DNA of 36,487 nucleotides from IMG/VR virus record IMGVR_UViG_3300046680_000838, positions 1 to 36,487 of that record; one strand, given 5' to 3'. The notes beneath the pieces are model-generated. The model searched no databases. It had not been told where the DNA came from and saw only the letters and a list, made by a program, of their open reading frames with translations. A program made the position numbers and the translations under genes. The stretch comes from a virus. Shown here one piece after another: positions 22,624 to 29,656 of this stretch (within the stretch, counting starts at the first letter, position 1; each line of letters opens with the position of its first letter).

Positions 22624-23165
22624 GGGACTGGCCCGTCGGAAATAGCACTGCCACGCAACACACCTGAGGTGCGGTGGTTGACCAGGCTGATTTTTGGATC
22701 TCCGGCCACGACGTCCTTGGTGACAGTGACCAAACCATCGATCACGACATCACCGGTGATGTGAACTCCACCTGGTGCAGTGAGATTGGCTTTGCCGCCG
22801 GCGGGCAGCGTGGCATTCAGTGTGTGGGTTGCGGTGTCGTAGTCGACGATTGCGCCATCGCGGTACCGGCGCAGGCGGCGTGTCGGCACGTTGTCCGGAG
22901 CCGGAAAGCGGTCGCTGTACAGGCCGAAAATGACAAAGCCATGAGCCGGGTTGCCGGAAGGCGAGAGCACAAGGCACTGCTCGTCGACACTCGGCGGATC
23001 CCAGTCGCTGTCCTCGCCGGCACGCAGGGCGAAGAACGGCAGCCAGTCAGTCAGCAGGCCGCCGGTTTTCACGCGACAACGCGGCTTCTCCGGATCGAGC
23101 TCGGCGATGGTGCCGGCACGGATCAGGTTTTCAAGGCGTCGGGTTAGTTCAGTAAGAGAGTCCAT
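22620..23165 (-). CDS. V: Baseplate assembly / spike protein GpV
   Basis: 181 residues from ATG 23165 (MDSLTELTRRLENLIRAGTIAELD), which aligns with the start of P2 V; an ATG 12 codons earlier exists. The core PRCRVKTGGLLTDWLPFFALRAGEDSDWDPPSVDEQCLVLSPSGNPAHGFVIFGLYSD is the V/gp5-like OB-fold, and the C-terminal part should form the beta-helix spike that pierces the outer membrane. First gene of the baseplate operon; a candidate activator dyad is centred 57 bases upstream. Confidence 0.92.
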   Translation of the reverse strand: MDSLTELTRRLENLIRAGTIAELDPEKPRCRVKTGGLLTDWLPFFALRAGEDSDWDPPSVDEQCLVLSPSGNPAHGFVIFGLYSDRFPAPDNVPTRRLRRYRDGAIVDYDTATHTLNATLPAGGKANLTAPGGVHITGDVVIDGLVTVTKDVVAGDPKISLVNHRTSGVLRGSAISDGPVP

Positions 23166-23212
23166 GCCGCCGATGTTGCAGGTCGCGCGTGCGAGCTGCA
23201 TCGGCGGTGGGC

Positions 23213-23231
23213 TGTAGCACGAGTGCGTACA
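23213..23231 (-). promoter_or_regulatory. Candidate Ogr dyad upstream of V
   Basis: TGT (23213-23215), 13 bases, ACA (23229-23231) between the S stop and the V start. Same arms and spacing as the sites at 18265-18285 and 29590-29608. It implies a separate late promoter for V-W-J-I-H-tfa, as in P2. Confidence 0.6.
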
Positions 23232-23239
23232 GGAGAAGG

Positions 23240-23692
23240 TCAGCCTGCGAGGTGATCGATGAACAAATTACGGATGTTCTCCAGCTCGTCGCCGCTGAAT
23301 CCCAGCAGCTGCCGCGTTTCGTATTGCACATCGGCTTGCCCGCGTTCAGGTCGATCCTTGAGGCCGTACTGATGAACCCGGGCAATGCGGCTCACGCGCC
23401 CAACGAATCCTACGGACAAACCGTTCGCTGTGACCTCGGTGCGCAGGTAACGGGCCGTTTTCAACTTGCCGAACATCTTGCCCTTGATCCGGCCTTTCTT
23501 CCCACGCAGGTCCTTGGGCTTGCGAGGTACAAACGCCGAACCGTCAGGATTGCGCTGCGTTGTGATGCGTTTCGACTGGCTTCGACGCAGATCCCGGGCG
23601 ACAGCGCCCAGCAACTTGCGGCGTTCACCCTCATCCAGTTTGGCCAGCAACACTGAAACCCATGTTTCCAGCGTCTGCAGGTCATTACTCAT
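23240..23692 (-). CDS. S: Tail completion protein GpS
   Basis: 150 residues of the phage virion morphogenesis family (P2 S): SNDLQTLETWVSVLLAKLDEGERRKLLGAVARDLRRSQSKRITTQRNPDGSAFVPRKPKDL. Basic and helical. With R it completes the tail end for head joining. Starts inside the R stop (ATGA). Confidence 0.93.
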   Translation of the reverse strand: MSNDLQTLETWVSVLLAKLDEGERRKLLGAVARDLRRSQSKRITTQRNPDGSAFVPRKPKDLRGKKGRIKGKMFGKLKTARYLRTEVTANGLSVGFVGRVSRIARVHQYGLKDRPERGQADVQYETRQLLGFSGDELENIRNLFIDHLAG

Positions 23693-24171
23693 GGTTTACC
23701 CCACTGCGAAATTAACTCGCCGCTGGGAGTCCTGAGCTCAAGTCCAGGCGTGAAGAACAGCTCATCATCGACGACGGGCTCCGGTGGGTGATTGACGAGC
23801 AGGGTGCCGTCGTCCTGACGTTTGACGATCACGCGCTCTGTGAGTGGCAACTTGATCGACAGGTCGACCTTGCTGTTGTCCAGGACATCAGCTTCGAACG
23901 CGACGGCTGTTTTACTGCGCTCGACGTTTTCCATCAGCTCTCGCTGATTGACGAGGATCCAGGCGAACAAGGGAATGGCGATCGCGTCGGGGTGGCCAGC
24001 GTAATCGGTGAAGATCAGGTTCAGCGTGTAGCTGTATTCAAACGACAACCCAACGGCAGCGGTGCTGCGCATGGTGCCGTTGTCGATGAACACCATCAGG
24101 CGGTCCGGGTTTTTCTTTAACTCCGGTACCGAGGCGAGCAGGTGAGCGCGTAGCGATTCTGGTTTGTTCAT
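23689..24171 (-). CDS. R: Tail completion protein GpR
   Basis: 160 residues from ATG 24171 (MNKPESLRAHLLASVPELKKNPDRLMVFIDNGTMRSTAAVGLSFEYSYTLNLIFTDYAGHPD), the normal start of P2 R; the frame is open further upstream but would overlap the spanin gene. It acts with S at the head-proximal end of the tail. Its start overlaps the lysC stop as ATGA. Confidence 0.92.
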   Translation of the reverse strand: MNKPESLRAHLLASVPELKKNPDRLMVFIDNGTMRSTAAVGLSFEYSYTLNLIFTDYAGHPDAIAIPLFAWILVNQRELMENVERSKTAVAFEADVLDNSKVDLSIKLPLTERVIVKRQDDGTLLVNHPPEPVVDDELFFTPGLELRTPSGELISQWGKP

Positions 24172-24434
24172 GGTCGGTCTGCCTGGGACTGCTGATGCTG
24201 GTAAACCATATCGACCTGCGCAGCGCATTGGGCCCAATCGTTCTCGGTGACGTCCTGGTCGATGAGCAGGGCGCCGTTCTTGTCCGGTTTAGTCGCCGAC
24301 AGGGTGCAGGGCACCACGGCCGGACAACCAGTCGCGATAAGCAGCGGCTCCGGTGATGGCGGGGCGCTCGCGCATCCGGCGAGCAGCGTCAGGCAGAGGC
24401 TGATCAGCCCAAAAGCGAAGTTCGGCATTCTCAC
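24168..24434 (-). CDS. lysC: Outer-membrane spanin subunit (LysC/Rz1-like lipoprotein)
   Basis: 88 residues with a lipoprotein signal: hydrophobic MPNFAFGLISLCLTLLAGC, lipobox LAGC, then a proline-containing linker (ASAPPSPEP). It should be lipidated and anchored in the outer membrane to fuse with the inner membrane at lysis through the partner spanin. The gene is largely nested in another frame of lysB (24289-24434 shared), the usual Rz/Rz1 layout. The start is GTG, with an ATG two codons later. Confidence 0.88.
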   Translation of the reverse strand: MRMPNFAFGLISLCLTLLAGCASAPPSPEPLLIATGCPAVVPCTLSATKPDKNGALLIDQDVTENDWAQCAAQVDMVYQHQQSQADRP

Positions 24435-24720
24435 GTTTCAAGTCCTCAATCGTTCGTTGACGGGTGGCGAGCCCTTGGCGCAGCTGGTTTTGAACGCCGC
24501 GCAATACGGTTTGGGCGTTCCGCTCTTCCTGCAGAGATGCCTGAAGTTGGTTGGCCGTCGCCTCGCTGCGCGTTGCCCTATCACGAGCAACATCGGCCGC
24601 TTGATTCGCCAGCTCGGCATTTTTGTCAGCGACCTCGATCCGCTGGGACTGGGCCCAGATCAGGAGCGCGATCGAGCCGAGCAAGGCGATGCCGTAGATC
24701 GCCTGGCGCAGGGTGCTCAC
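24289..24720 (-). CDS. lysB: Inner-membrane spanin subunit (LysB/Rz-like)
   Basis: 143 residues from GTG 24720 (VSTLRQAIYGIALLGSIALLIWAQSQR), giving one N-terminal TM helix. The periplasmic part is a long coiled coil (IEVADKNAELANQAADVARDRATRSEATANQLQASLQEE), as expected of i-spanins. The start overlaps the upstream 68-aa gene as GTGA. It pairs with the nested lysC lipoprotein for the last step of lysis. Confidence 0.87.
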   Translation of the reverse strand: MSTLRQAIYGIALLGSIALLIWAQSQRIEVADKNAELANQAADVARDRATRSEATANQLQASLQEERNAQTVLRGVQNQLRQGLATRQRTIEDLKRENAELRFWADQPLPDAARRMRERPAITGAAAYRDWLSGRGALHPVGD

Positions 24721-24923
24721 GCGCGGTACCAGCCAGCTGCATTCATCGCGGCGACATCGAGCTTGCGCACATCGCCGCACATGATCATGACCTTCACTCC
24801 CGGTTTTGCGATTGCGATCGCTTCGCCGAGCTGTCGGGCCAGGTCATACGGCGAGTCCGCCGGCAGTAGAAAAATGTCGCCATCGGCGGGGCTGAGCTTG
24901 CGGATTTGCTCGTGGTCAATCAT
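24717..24923 (-). CDS. Hypothetical protein in the lysis cassette (68 aa)
   Basis: Reads MIDHEQIRKLSPADGDIFLLPADSPYDLARQLGEAIAIAKPGVKVMIMCGDVRKLDVAAMNAAGWYRA: a small alpha/beta protein without signal or TM segment. Four-base overlaps at both ends (endolysin ATGA, lysB GTGA) show it is part of the lysis operon. Not present in P2. It could control endolysin activity or timing, but nothing in the sequence proves this. Confidence 0.7.
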   Translation of the reverse strand: MIDHEQIRKLSPADGDIFLLPADSPYDLARQLGEAIAIAKPGVKVMIMCGDVRKLDVAAMNAAGWYRA

Positions 24924-25759
24924 GCGGCCTCCGGAATGGGGCAGCCTGCAGCGTGACGCTGATAGGCGCGCTCCAGCTTGGTGTCGTACAGGTTGCGGGC
25001 GTAGTTGGGGCCGTTGTAGGCCTTGGCGAACGCCGCCCATTTTTTGCCCTTCAGCGCCTTGAGCAGCGCCGGGTCAGCTTCGATAAAACGCACGAAGGCT
25101 TCGAATTGCTCGTTCTCGTCTCGGGCCATCCGATCGGTAAAGTCCGAAACGCTTGCGTATCCAAGGCGCTCGGCGTGATAGCCCATCACCTGGAACGCGC
25201 CCCAGCTGGCCGACTCCAGCGCGCAACGATCGTCAATCAGTCGGGCATTCGCCAGGCGTTGGTGCTCTGCCGTTCCGCCGGCGTAACCACCTGATTTCGG
25301 ATTGACCAGGTTGGGTTGGACCACAGCCAGTTGGTCGGCGTGGGTTTTCAAATCGGCTGCATCATCACCAGGTGCGCGCGGCGTGCTGAGCTGGCGATAC
25401 ATGATGTGTCGCTCGAAAAGAATCTTCGGCTTGCCGTTGTCCAGGAAACCGCTGCCTTCGCTTTCGACTTCGTTGACCGCCATGACTGCCGCGAGCTCAA
25501 CGCCAAGGCGCGCAGCCGCGTTTACCAACCGTTCGTGCTGCAGCAGGTTCGAACAATCCGCGCCGGCCAGCGCCAAAGCGGTTTTCGAGCCGGCAATGCC
25601 GTCAATTACCAGTCCAACCTTGCGCTGGTAATTTCGCACCGCGGCCTCGGTGGCATCACCGAAATCACCGTCCGGATCCAGACCAGCGCCGTGCAGGTTG
25701 AGGCGCTGCTGCAGTGTGCGGACCTCTTGCCCGCGATCGCCGTGGCGTAAAACTGTCAT
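24920..25759 (-). CDS. Endolysin: peptidoglycan-binding domain + N-acetylmuramidase
   Basis: 279 residues. Residues 1-70 are a peptidoglycan-binding domain type 1 (LRHGDRGQEVRTLQQRLNLHGAGLDPDGDFGDATEAAVRNYQRKVGL). The remainder is an N-acetylmuramidase of the DUF3380 type, with the catalytic-region glutamate in AVNEVESEGSGFL and FERHIMYRQL downstream. It cleaves glycan strands after holin action. No N-terminal signal, so release depends on the holin encoded just upstream, whose stop overlaps its ATG. It replaces the unrelated lysozyme K of P2. Confidence 0.9.
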   Translation of the reverse strand: MTVLRHGDRGQEVRTLQQRLNLHGAGLDPDGDFGDATEAAVRNYQRKVGLVIDGIAGSKTALALAGADCSNLLQHERLVNAAARLGVELAAVMAVNEVESEGSGFLDNGKPKILFERHIMYRQLSTPRAPGDDAADLKTHADQLAVVQPNLVNPKSGGYAGGTAEHQRLANARLIDDRCALESASWGAFQVMGYHAERLGYASVSDFTDRMARDENEQFEAFVRFIEADPALLKALKGKKWAAFAKAYNGPNYARNLYDTKLERAYQRHAAGCPIPEAA

Positions 25760-26070
25760 AGCTGATCCACCTTGCGGTTGAAGAATTGCTTGGCCAGTGC
25801 GCGGGTCCCCTCAACGCCGAGCAGTCCGATCACACCGCCGAAGAAAGGGCCGGTAGTGGCGGGAATGCCCAGCAGAAAAAGTCCGTGGCTCGCTGAGAGT
25901 GCCAGGGCGCCACACAGCGGCGCCTCGAGCAAAACCCGGCGCCAGGTGCCGCCGCCGTAGATGATCCGCAGTGCAGCGATCACACAGGCAAGCCCGCCAG
26001 CGTAAAAGGCAGGCCAGTTCAGTTCGAGCCAGGCAGCTAACCAGGCCCATGTATCCGGTTTGTCAGGCAT
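25756..26070 (-). CDS. Phage holin
   Basis: 104 residues from ATG 26070 (MPDKPDTWAWLAAWLELNWPAFYAGGLACVIAALRIIYGGG). Three hydrophobic stretches are seen at about 18-36, 44-62 and 66-88, with a basic C-terminus (KQFFNRKVDQL), fitting a class I/lambda-S-type holin. An in-frame ATG at 26142, with GGTGA five bases upstream and overlapping the X stop, would add a 24-residue hydrophilic N-terminus (GLIHRTAHTDAPPPSTSDSG). Dual starts in lambda S make the holin/antiholin pair, so both products are worth considering. Confidence 0.82.
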   Translation of the reverse strand: MPDKPDTWAWLAAWLELNWPAFYAGGLACVIAALRIIYGGGTWRRVLLEAPLCGALALSASHGLFLLGIPATTGPFFGGVIGLLGVEGTRALAKQFFNRKVDQL

Positions 26071-26132
26071 GCGCGTGATTCCGCTGTCCGAGGTTGAAGG
26101 TGGTGGAGCGTCTGTGTGTGCGGTCCGGTGGA

Positions 26133-26345
26133 TCAATCCCATAGGTTCACCATTTGCAGCTCGGGGGCTTGCGGTGCGATATCCGGAAGTGCCACCAGGG
26201 TGCCGTGCGGAATGATCGTGCCGAGATCCGACAGGCCAGGGTTTGCCTCGAGTACTGCCTCCGTAATGCCGGCGGTGCGGCCGTAGACCCGCCAGCAAAT
26301 GGCGTCGACGGTGTCGCCCTGATTCGCATACACGGAGGTCGTCAT
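26133..26345 (-). CDS. X: Tail protein X (LysM-like)
   Basis: 70 residues: VYANQGDTVDAICWRVYGRTAGITEAVLEANPGLSDLGTIIPHGTLVALPDI is the short tail-X/LysM-like family. It is a tail component near the tail tip or hub. TGATG overlap with the L stop. Confidence 0.9.
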   Translation of the reverse strand: MTTSVYANQGDTVDAICWRVYGRTAGITEAVLEANPGLSDLGTIIPHGTLVALPDIAPQAPELQMVNLWD

Positions 26346-26809
26346 CAGATGAGCTCCACAGTCGAATGACCGACGCCCAACAGATCGCGAATGGCGAAGC
26401 GGGCGTCGCGGCGGTATTCGTCGACCGAAGGCGTCAGTTCGTCCGCGTTCTTGTTGCCGTCGACGCTGGTGTCGTAGCTGCGATATCGCTCAGCGAGCTC
26501 CGCTCCGACGCTGCAATAGATCGAGCGGCGGTAAAGATGGATGAAGTGGCTTTCGCCATTGATTTCAAACGCCGGCACTGCCGCGATGGTGGTGTATCCG
26601 TTCGCCACATGGTTCGACTTCACCTTGGCCAGTTCGCCGTTCACCTGGATCAACGCGTTGACGGTCACGACTTCAATGCGTGCGTCAGTGATGCTGCCAT
26701 CCAGGCGGATGGATCCGCGCAGGTGTACGACATCGATGTCAGGCCAGAACCCATCGTTGGTGATAACGAAGGGTTCGTCGGTGCCGCCGGTGGCAATAAA
26801 TCCGCTCAT
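26345..26809 (-). CDS. L: Head completion/stabilisation protein GpL
   Basis: 154 residues, P2 L family: SGFIATGGTDEPFVITNDGFWPDIDVVHLRGSIRLDGSITDARIEVVTVNALIQVNGELAKVKSNH. It closes the filled head at the portal before tail joining. Preceded by a 100-base gap to M that holds only a short GC-rich hairpin (CCCCGGGCCGCCGGGG region near 26877). Confidence 0.92.
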   Translation of the reverse strand: MSGFIATGGTDEPFVITNDGFWPDIDVVHLRGSIRLDGSITDARIEVVTVNALIQVNGELAKVKSNHVANGYTTIAAVPAFEINGESHFIHLYRRSIYCSVGAELAERYRSYDTSVDGNKNADELTPSVDEYRRDARFAIRDLLGVGHSTVELI

Positions 26810-26909
26810 GGTTCAGCCCTCAGTCGGCGGTGGCCGGGGCGTCACAGCAAGGAAAGGAGAGAAACCTGCTGTTCAGCCCCGGGCCGCCGGGGTTGCGGGG
26901 TACGCTCGG

Positions 26910-27614
26910 TCAGCTCCCTGGTGGGGGAGCAATCTTTTTCAGGAGGCGTTCGGCGCCTTCCAGATCCTTCTTGCCGCCGCAGCTGTTGTTCAGCTCAATG
27001 GCGCGTTTCAGCAGTTCAATACCGGCCATTACCTGACCGGGTTGGCCCGGGTTATCGGCATTCAGACCGGCCACAGTGGCGCGTCCTGTAGCCAGGTACA
27101 GCTTGGCCCTGGCTTCATCCGGCATGTCTTGTTCAGCGGTCAGCTCCATCGTCCGGTGCAAGGTGGCCAGGTCGAATCCACCACCGGTTTTCTGTGAGCT
27201 CAACGCCGCTTCGGCGACTTCTTCGGCGACCAGGCAGCCGGTGGTCCGTTCGAAGCGATCGGGCATCAATAGGCTGTGCTGCAACACGTAGTCCGCGATG
27301 TCGAGCGCGCCGCTGTAATCGGAAGCATCGATCCGCCAGATCATGATGGTGGTGAGCACTTCGTCCTGAGCGCCGTTGCCCGTTGCCAGAACACCGTCGA
27401 CGTAAGGCACATAAGCCGGCAAAAGCTGCAACTTGAGCGCGGCTTTACCTTCGTTCGACTGGATCTGTTTCAGGCGCAGACGATCCTGCAGCAGCTGGGC
27501 CAGCTGCATTTCGTAGGCCGTCCCGCCCGCCATCGAAACGGCGGGCGAAGCGGCAGCAGCCTCCTGCGAGGCAAGCACCTGCAGCCGGTGACGTTGAGCG
27601 AGGGAGAGGGCCAT
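26910..27614 (-). CDS. M: Small terminase subunit / endonuclease GpM
   Basis: 234 residues. MALSLAQRHRLQVLASQEAAAASPAVSMAGGTAYEMQLAQLLQDRLRLKQIQSNEGKAALKLQLLPAYVPYVDGVL is the P2 M start. M recognises and cuts cos with the ATPase P. It lies directly after the capsid gene N with a two-base gap. Confidence 0.93.
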   Translation of the reverse strand: MALSLAQRHRLQVLASQEAAAASPAVSMAGGTAYEMQLAQLLQDRLRLKQIQSNEGKAALKLQLLPAYVPYVDGVLATGNGAQDEVLTTIMIWRIDASDYSGALDIADYVLQHSLLMPDRFERTTGCLVAEEVAEAALSSQKTGGGFDLATLHRTMELTAEQDMPDEARAKLYLATGRATVAGLNADNPGQPGQVMAGIELLKRAIELNNSCGGKKDLEGAERLLKKIAPPPGS

Positions 27615-27616
27615 TG

Positions 27617-28621
27617 TTACGCGGCCTCTTCGATGTTTTCGACCAGAGCGCCGAGACCGAAGTCTTCGATCACGTAGTCTTCGTTCGACGATTGATAGTC
27701 GGCGATGCGATCACGCTCTGGCTCGTCCTTGGTCATGCGGCGGCGGCTGCTGATCTGGAAGTAGATCGACAGATTCTTCAGCGTGGTGATCATGATGCCG
27801 CCGTCGATGAAGAATGGTGCGTCTTCGATCGGCAGGCCGCCCAGTGTGCCGTTGGCAAGGATTCGCGCAGCTGCCAGCTCGTTTTCGTTGTCGGCGGCGC
27901 CTTCGATATTGGCCAGGAATTTCGCGTGCAGCAGGTTGCGATCGACCAAAACGACCAGATCCGGACGTTTGCGGTGCCATGGGTCCAGCAGCTGGATGGC
28001 GTCGTAAACCAGACCGTCGAGGGTCTTGTAGTCGCCAGTCGGGCCGATGGTGACTTTACCGGCGACCTTACCGCTGCTCAGCACACGCTCTGGCGCTTTG
28101 GTGCGGTATTTCTCCAGCCAGCCCACGTTTACGTCTTCCAGCAACGGATGTGCGGTCCGATCGGTAGTCGCCGCAACGCTTGTGCCGTTGAAGCCGATCA
28201 TGATTCGGTCAAGCGCCTGACGCTCGACGATCGCGCCGGACAGCCGAGCCTGGAAGTCCGGAAATTTAGCCCAGGCATCCAACAGCGCGTAAGGGATCGC
28301 GGTGTCGAAGTCGGTTTTCTTGCAGCTGTAAGTGTCGTTCTTGAGCGAACTCACACCGCGAGGGTTTCGGGCGGCTTGGCTGGTGTCAGTGCGGCCGGCA
28401 ATGGTCGAGCCGACCCCGAGAATCACTGCCTCGCCGTCTTTTTCGTCGACGCCCAGCACGTTGATTTTTTTCAGGAATGCACTGGATTCCTGAATAGCGG
28501 TTTCCAGCTTCTGCTGAACAGAAGGGGTGACGGTGAATTTCTCCGCCACCGACCCGACGGCGTTGATCGCGGCAACCTGTTTGGTGAAGCCGTTGAAGGC
28601 AAGTCGTGTTTCGTTACGCAT
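27617..28621 (-). CDS. N: Major capsid protein GpN
   Basis: 334 residues, HK97-fold P2 capsid: MRNETRLAFNGFTKQVAAINAVGSVAEKFTVTPSVQQKLETAIQESSAFLKKINVLGV at the start and EDAPFFIDGGIMITTLKNLSIYFQISSRRRMTKDEPERDRIADYQSSNEDYVIEDFG at the end. Matured by O-mediated removal of the N-terminus in P2. Good ribosome site GGAGAACACC. Confidence 0.95.
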   Translation of the reverse strand: MRNETRLAFNGFTKQVAAINAVGSVAEKFTVTPSVQQKLETAIQESSAFLKKINVLGVDEKDGEAVILGVGSTIAGRTDTSQAARNPRGVSSLKNDTYSCKKTDFDTAIPYALLDAWAKFPDFQARLSGAIVERQALDRIMIGFNGTSVAATTDRTAHPLLEDVNVGWLEKYRTKAPERVLSSGKVAGKVTIGPTGDYKTLDGLVYDAIQLLDPWHRKRPDLVVLVDRNLLHAKFLANIEGAADNENELAAARILANGTLGGLPIEDAPFFIDGGIMITTLKNLSIYFQISSRRRMTKDEPERDRIADYQSSNEDYVIEDFGLGALVENIEEAA

Positions 28622-28657
28622 GGTGTTCTCCTGGGGAGCTTGTAAGGGACGGCGTGA

Positions 28658-29500
28658 TCAGTAGGGAGTCAGCACTGCGCCGTCGCCGCCAGGCATTGCT
28701 GGGCGGGTGGGCTGGCTGTGGTCCTGGGTTTCGCCCAGGCGCTTGATCAAGTCCGCGAAATCGGTGGTCAGCTTTTCGTGTTTGCCGGTGAGGGACTTCA
28801 ATGCTTCATCGGCTGAGGCGACGACTTTGGCCTGATCGGCGGCGTGACCGGCCAGCGCCTCGACGGCTTCGTTCAATTCGGAAAACTGAACTTCGTCCTT
28901 GCTAGCCTTGGCCTTGCTGCGGCCGAGCAAATCGGAAACGCGGGAGAACAGGCCGTCAATCACGCTCGGGGTTTCGACGACTTCATCAAACTCCAGCTGC
29001 GCTTCGACGAGCTCCGAGAACAAGTTGTCCGGTTTGCTCTTGCGTGCCTTCAGCGGTGAGGCGTCGGGGTTTTGTGCGCTGAATGTGAGCATCTCGGTGC
29101 CCAGGCTCGCCGGCGAATCGGTGACAGCTAACCCGTCAAGGTAAGCGCGGCCGGTGTCGGCAAACTTCGGCGAGATCTCGATACTGGTGTACAGCTTCTG
29201 GCGTGCCTTGTTCATGGCGATCAGGTCGTCGGTCGGCTCGATCTGAACGAACAGGGCCAGCTTCTTCACACCATTGACGTCGACTTCTTCAGTCTTCGCC
29301 GCAAGCACGTCGCCGTAAGCTCGGAACGGGCTGTCCGGCAGGACGCTGCGGTAGTGCTCAACCCAGACGCGAGCGCCATAGGTGTTCGGGTTGTAAGTTT
29401 CGGCAGCATCGACCAGCCATTGGCGCTCGATCTGACGACCATCGGTGGTCGCACCTTCTACGGCGACGCGGAACCATTTGGAGCGAAACTTTTTCTTCAT
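28658..29500 (-). CDS. O: Capsid scaffold / prohead protease GpO
   Basis: 280 residues from ATG 29500 (MKKKFRSKWFRVAVEGATTDGR), with GAGG 9 bases upstream. The N-terminal half is the serine protease: VEHYRSV holds the catalytic histidine and YTSIEISPKF the catalytic serine in the usual positions. The C-terminal half (DEVQFSELNEAVEALAGHAADQAKVVASADEALKSL) is a coiled-coil scaffold. It guides N assembly and then processes it. Divergent from P. Confidence 0.93.
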   Translation of the reverse strand: MKKKFRSKWFRVAVEGATTDGRQIERQWLVDAAETYNPNTYGARVWVEHYRSVLPDSPFRAYGDVLAAKTEEVDVNGVKKLALFVQIEPTDDLIAMNKARQKLYTSIEISPKFADTGRAYLDGLAVTDSPASLGTEMLTFSAQNPDASPLKARKSKPDNLFSELVEAQLEFDEVVETPSVIDGLFSRVSDLLGRSKAKASKDEVQFSELNEAVEALAGHAADQAKVVASADEALKSLTGKHEKLTTDFADLIKRLGETQDHSQPTRPAMPGGDGAVLTPY

Positions 29501-29589
29501 GGAGCGGATCCTCAAAGCGGTGCTGCTGGGTGCAGTTGCGTTGAGGTACATCGTCGGCAGTAGCGTAATTGCGGGCAATCAGCGCCAGT

Positions 29590-29608
29590 TGTAGGCCCAT
29601 TTGCTACA
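29590..29608. promoter_or_regulatory. Candidate Ogr dyad between O and P
   Basis: TGT (29590-29592), 13 bases, ACA (29606-29608) in the divergent gap. Its left half TTGTAGG is the same as in the FI site read on the plus strand. The centre is 58 bases from the P ATG and 99 from the O ATG, so it could serve the leftward O-N-M-L-X-lysis-R-S operon, the rightward P-Q operon, or both. Confidence 0.55.
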
Positions 29609-29656
29609 TGGCTCATCGCTACGCCTTCACGCGCGCGAGGCGTCAGCATCGCCGCC

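Noticed and set aside
27614-28645. 343-residue open frame on the plus strand
   Set aside because: Antisense shadow of the major capsid gene N, which has unmistakable family sequence.
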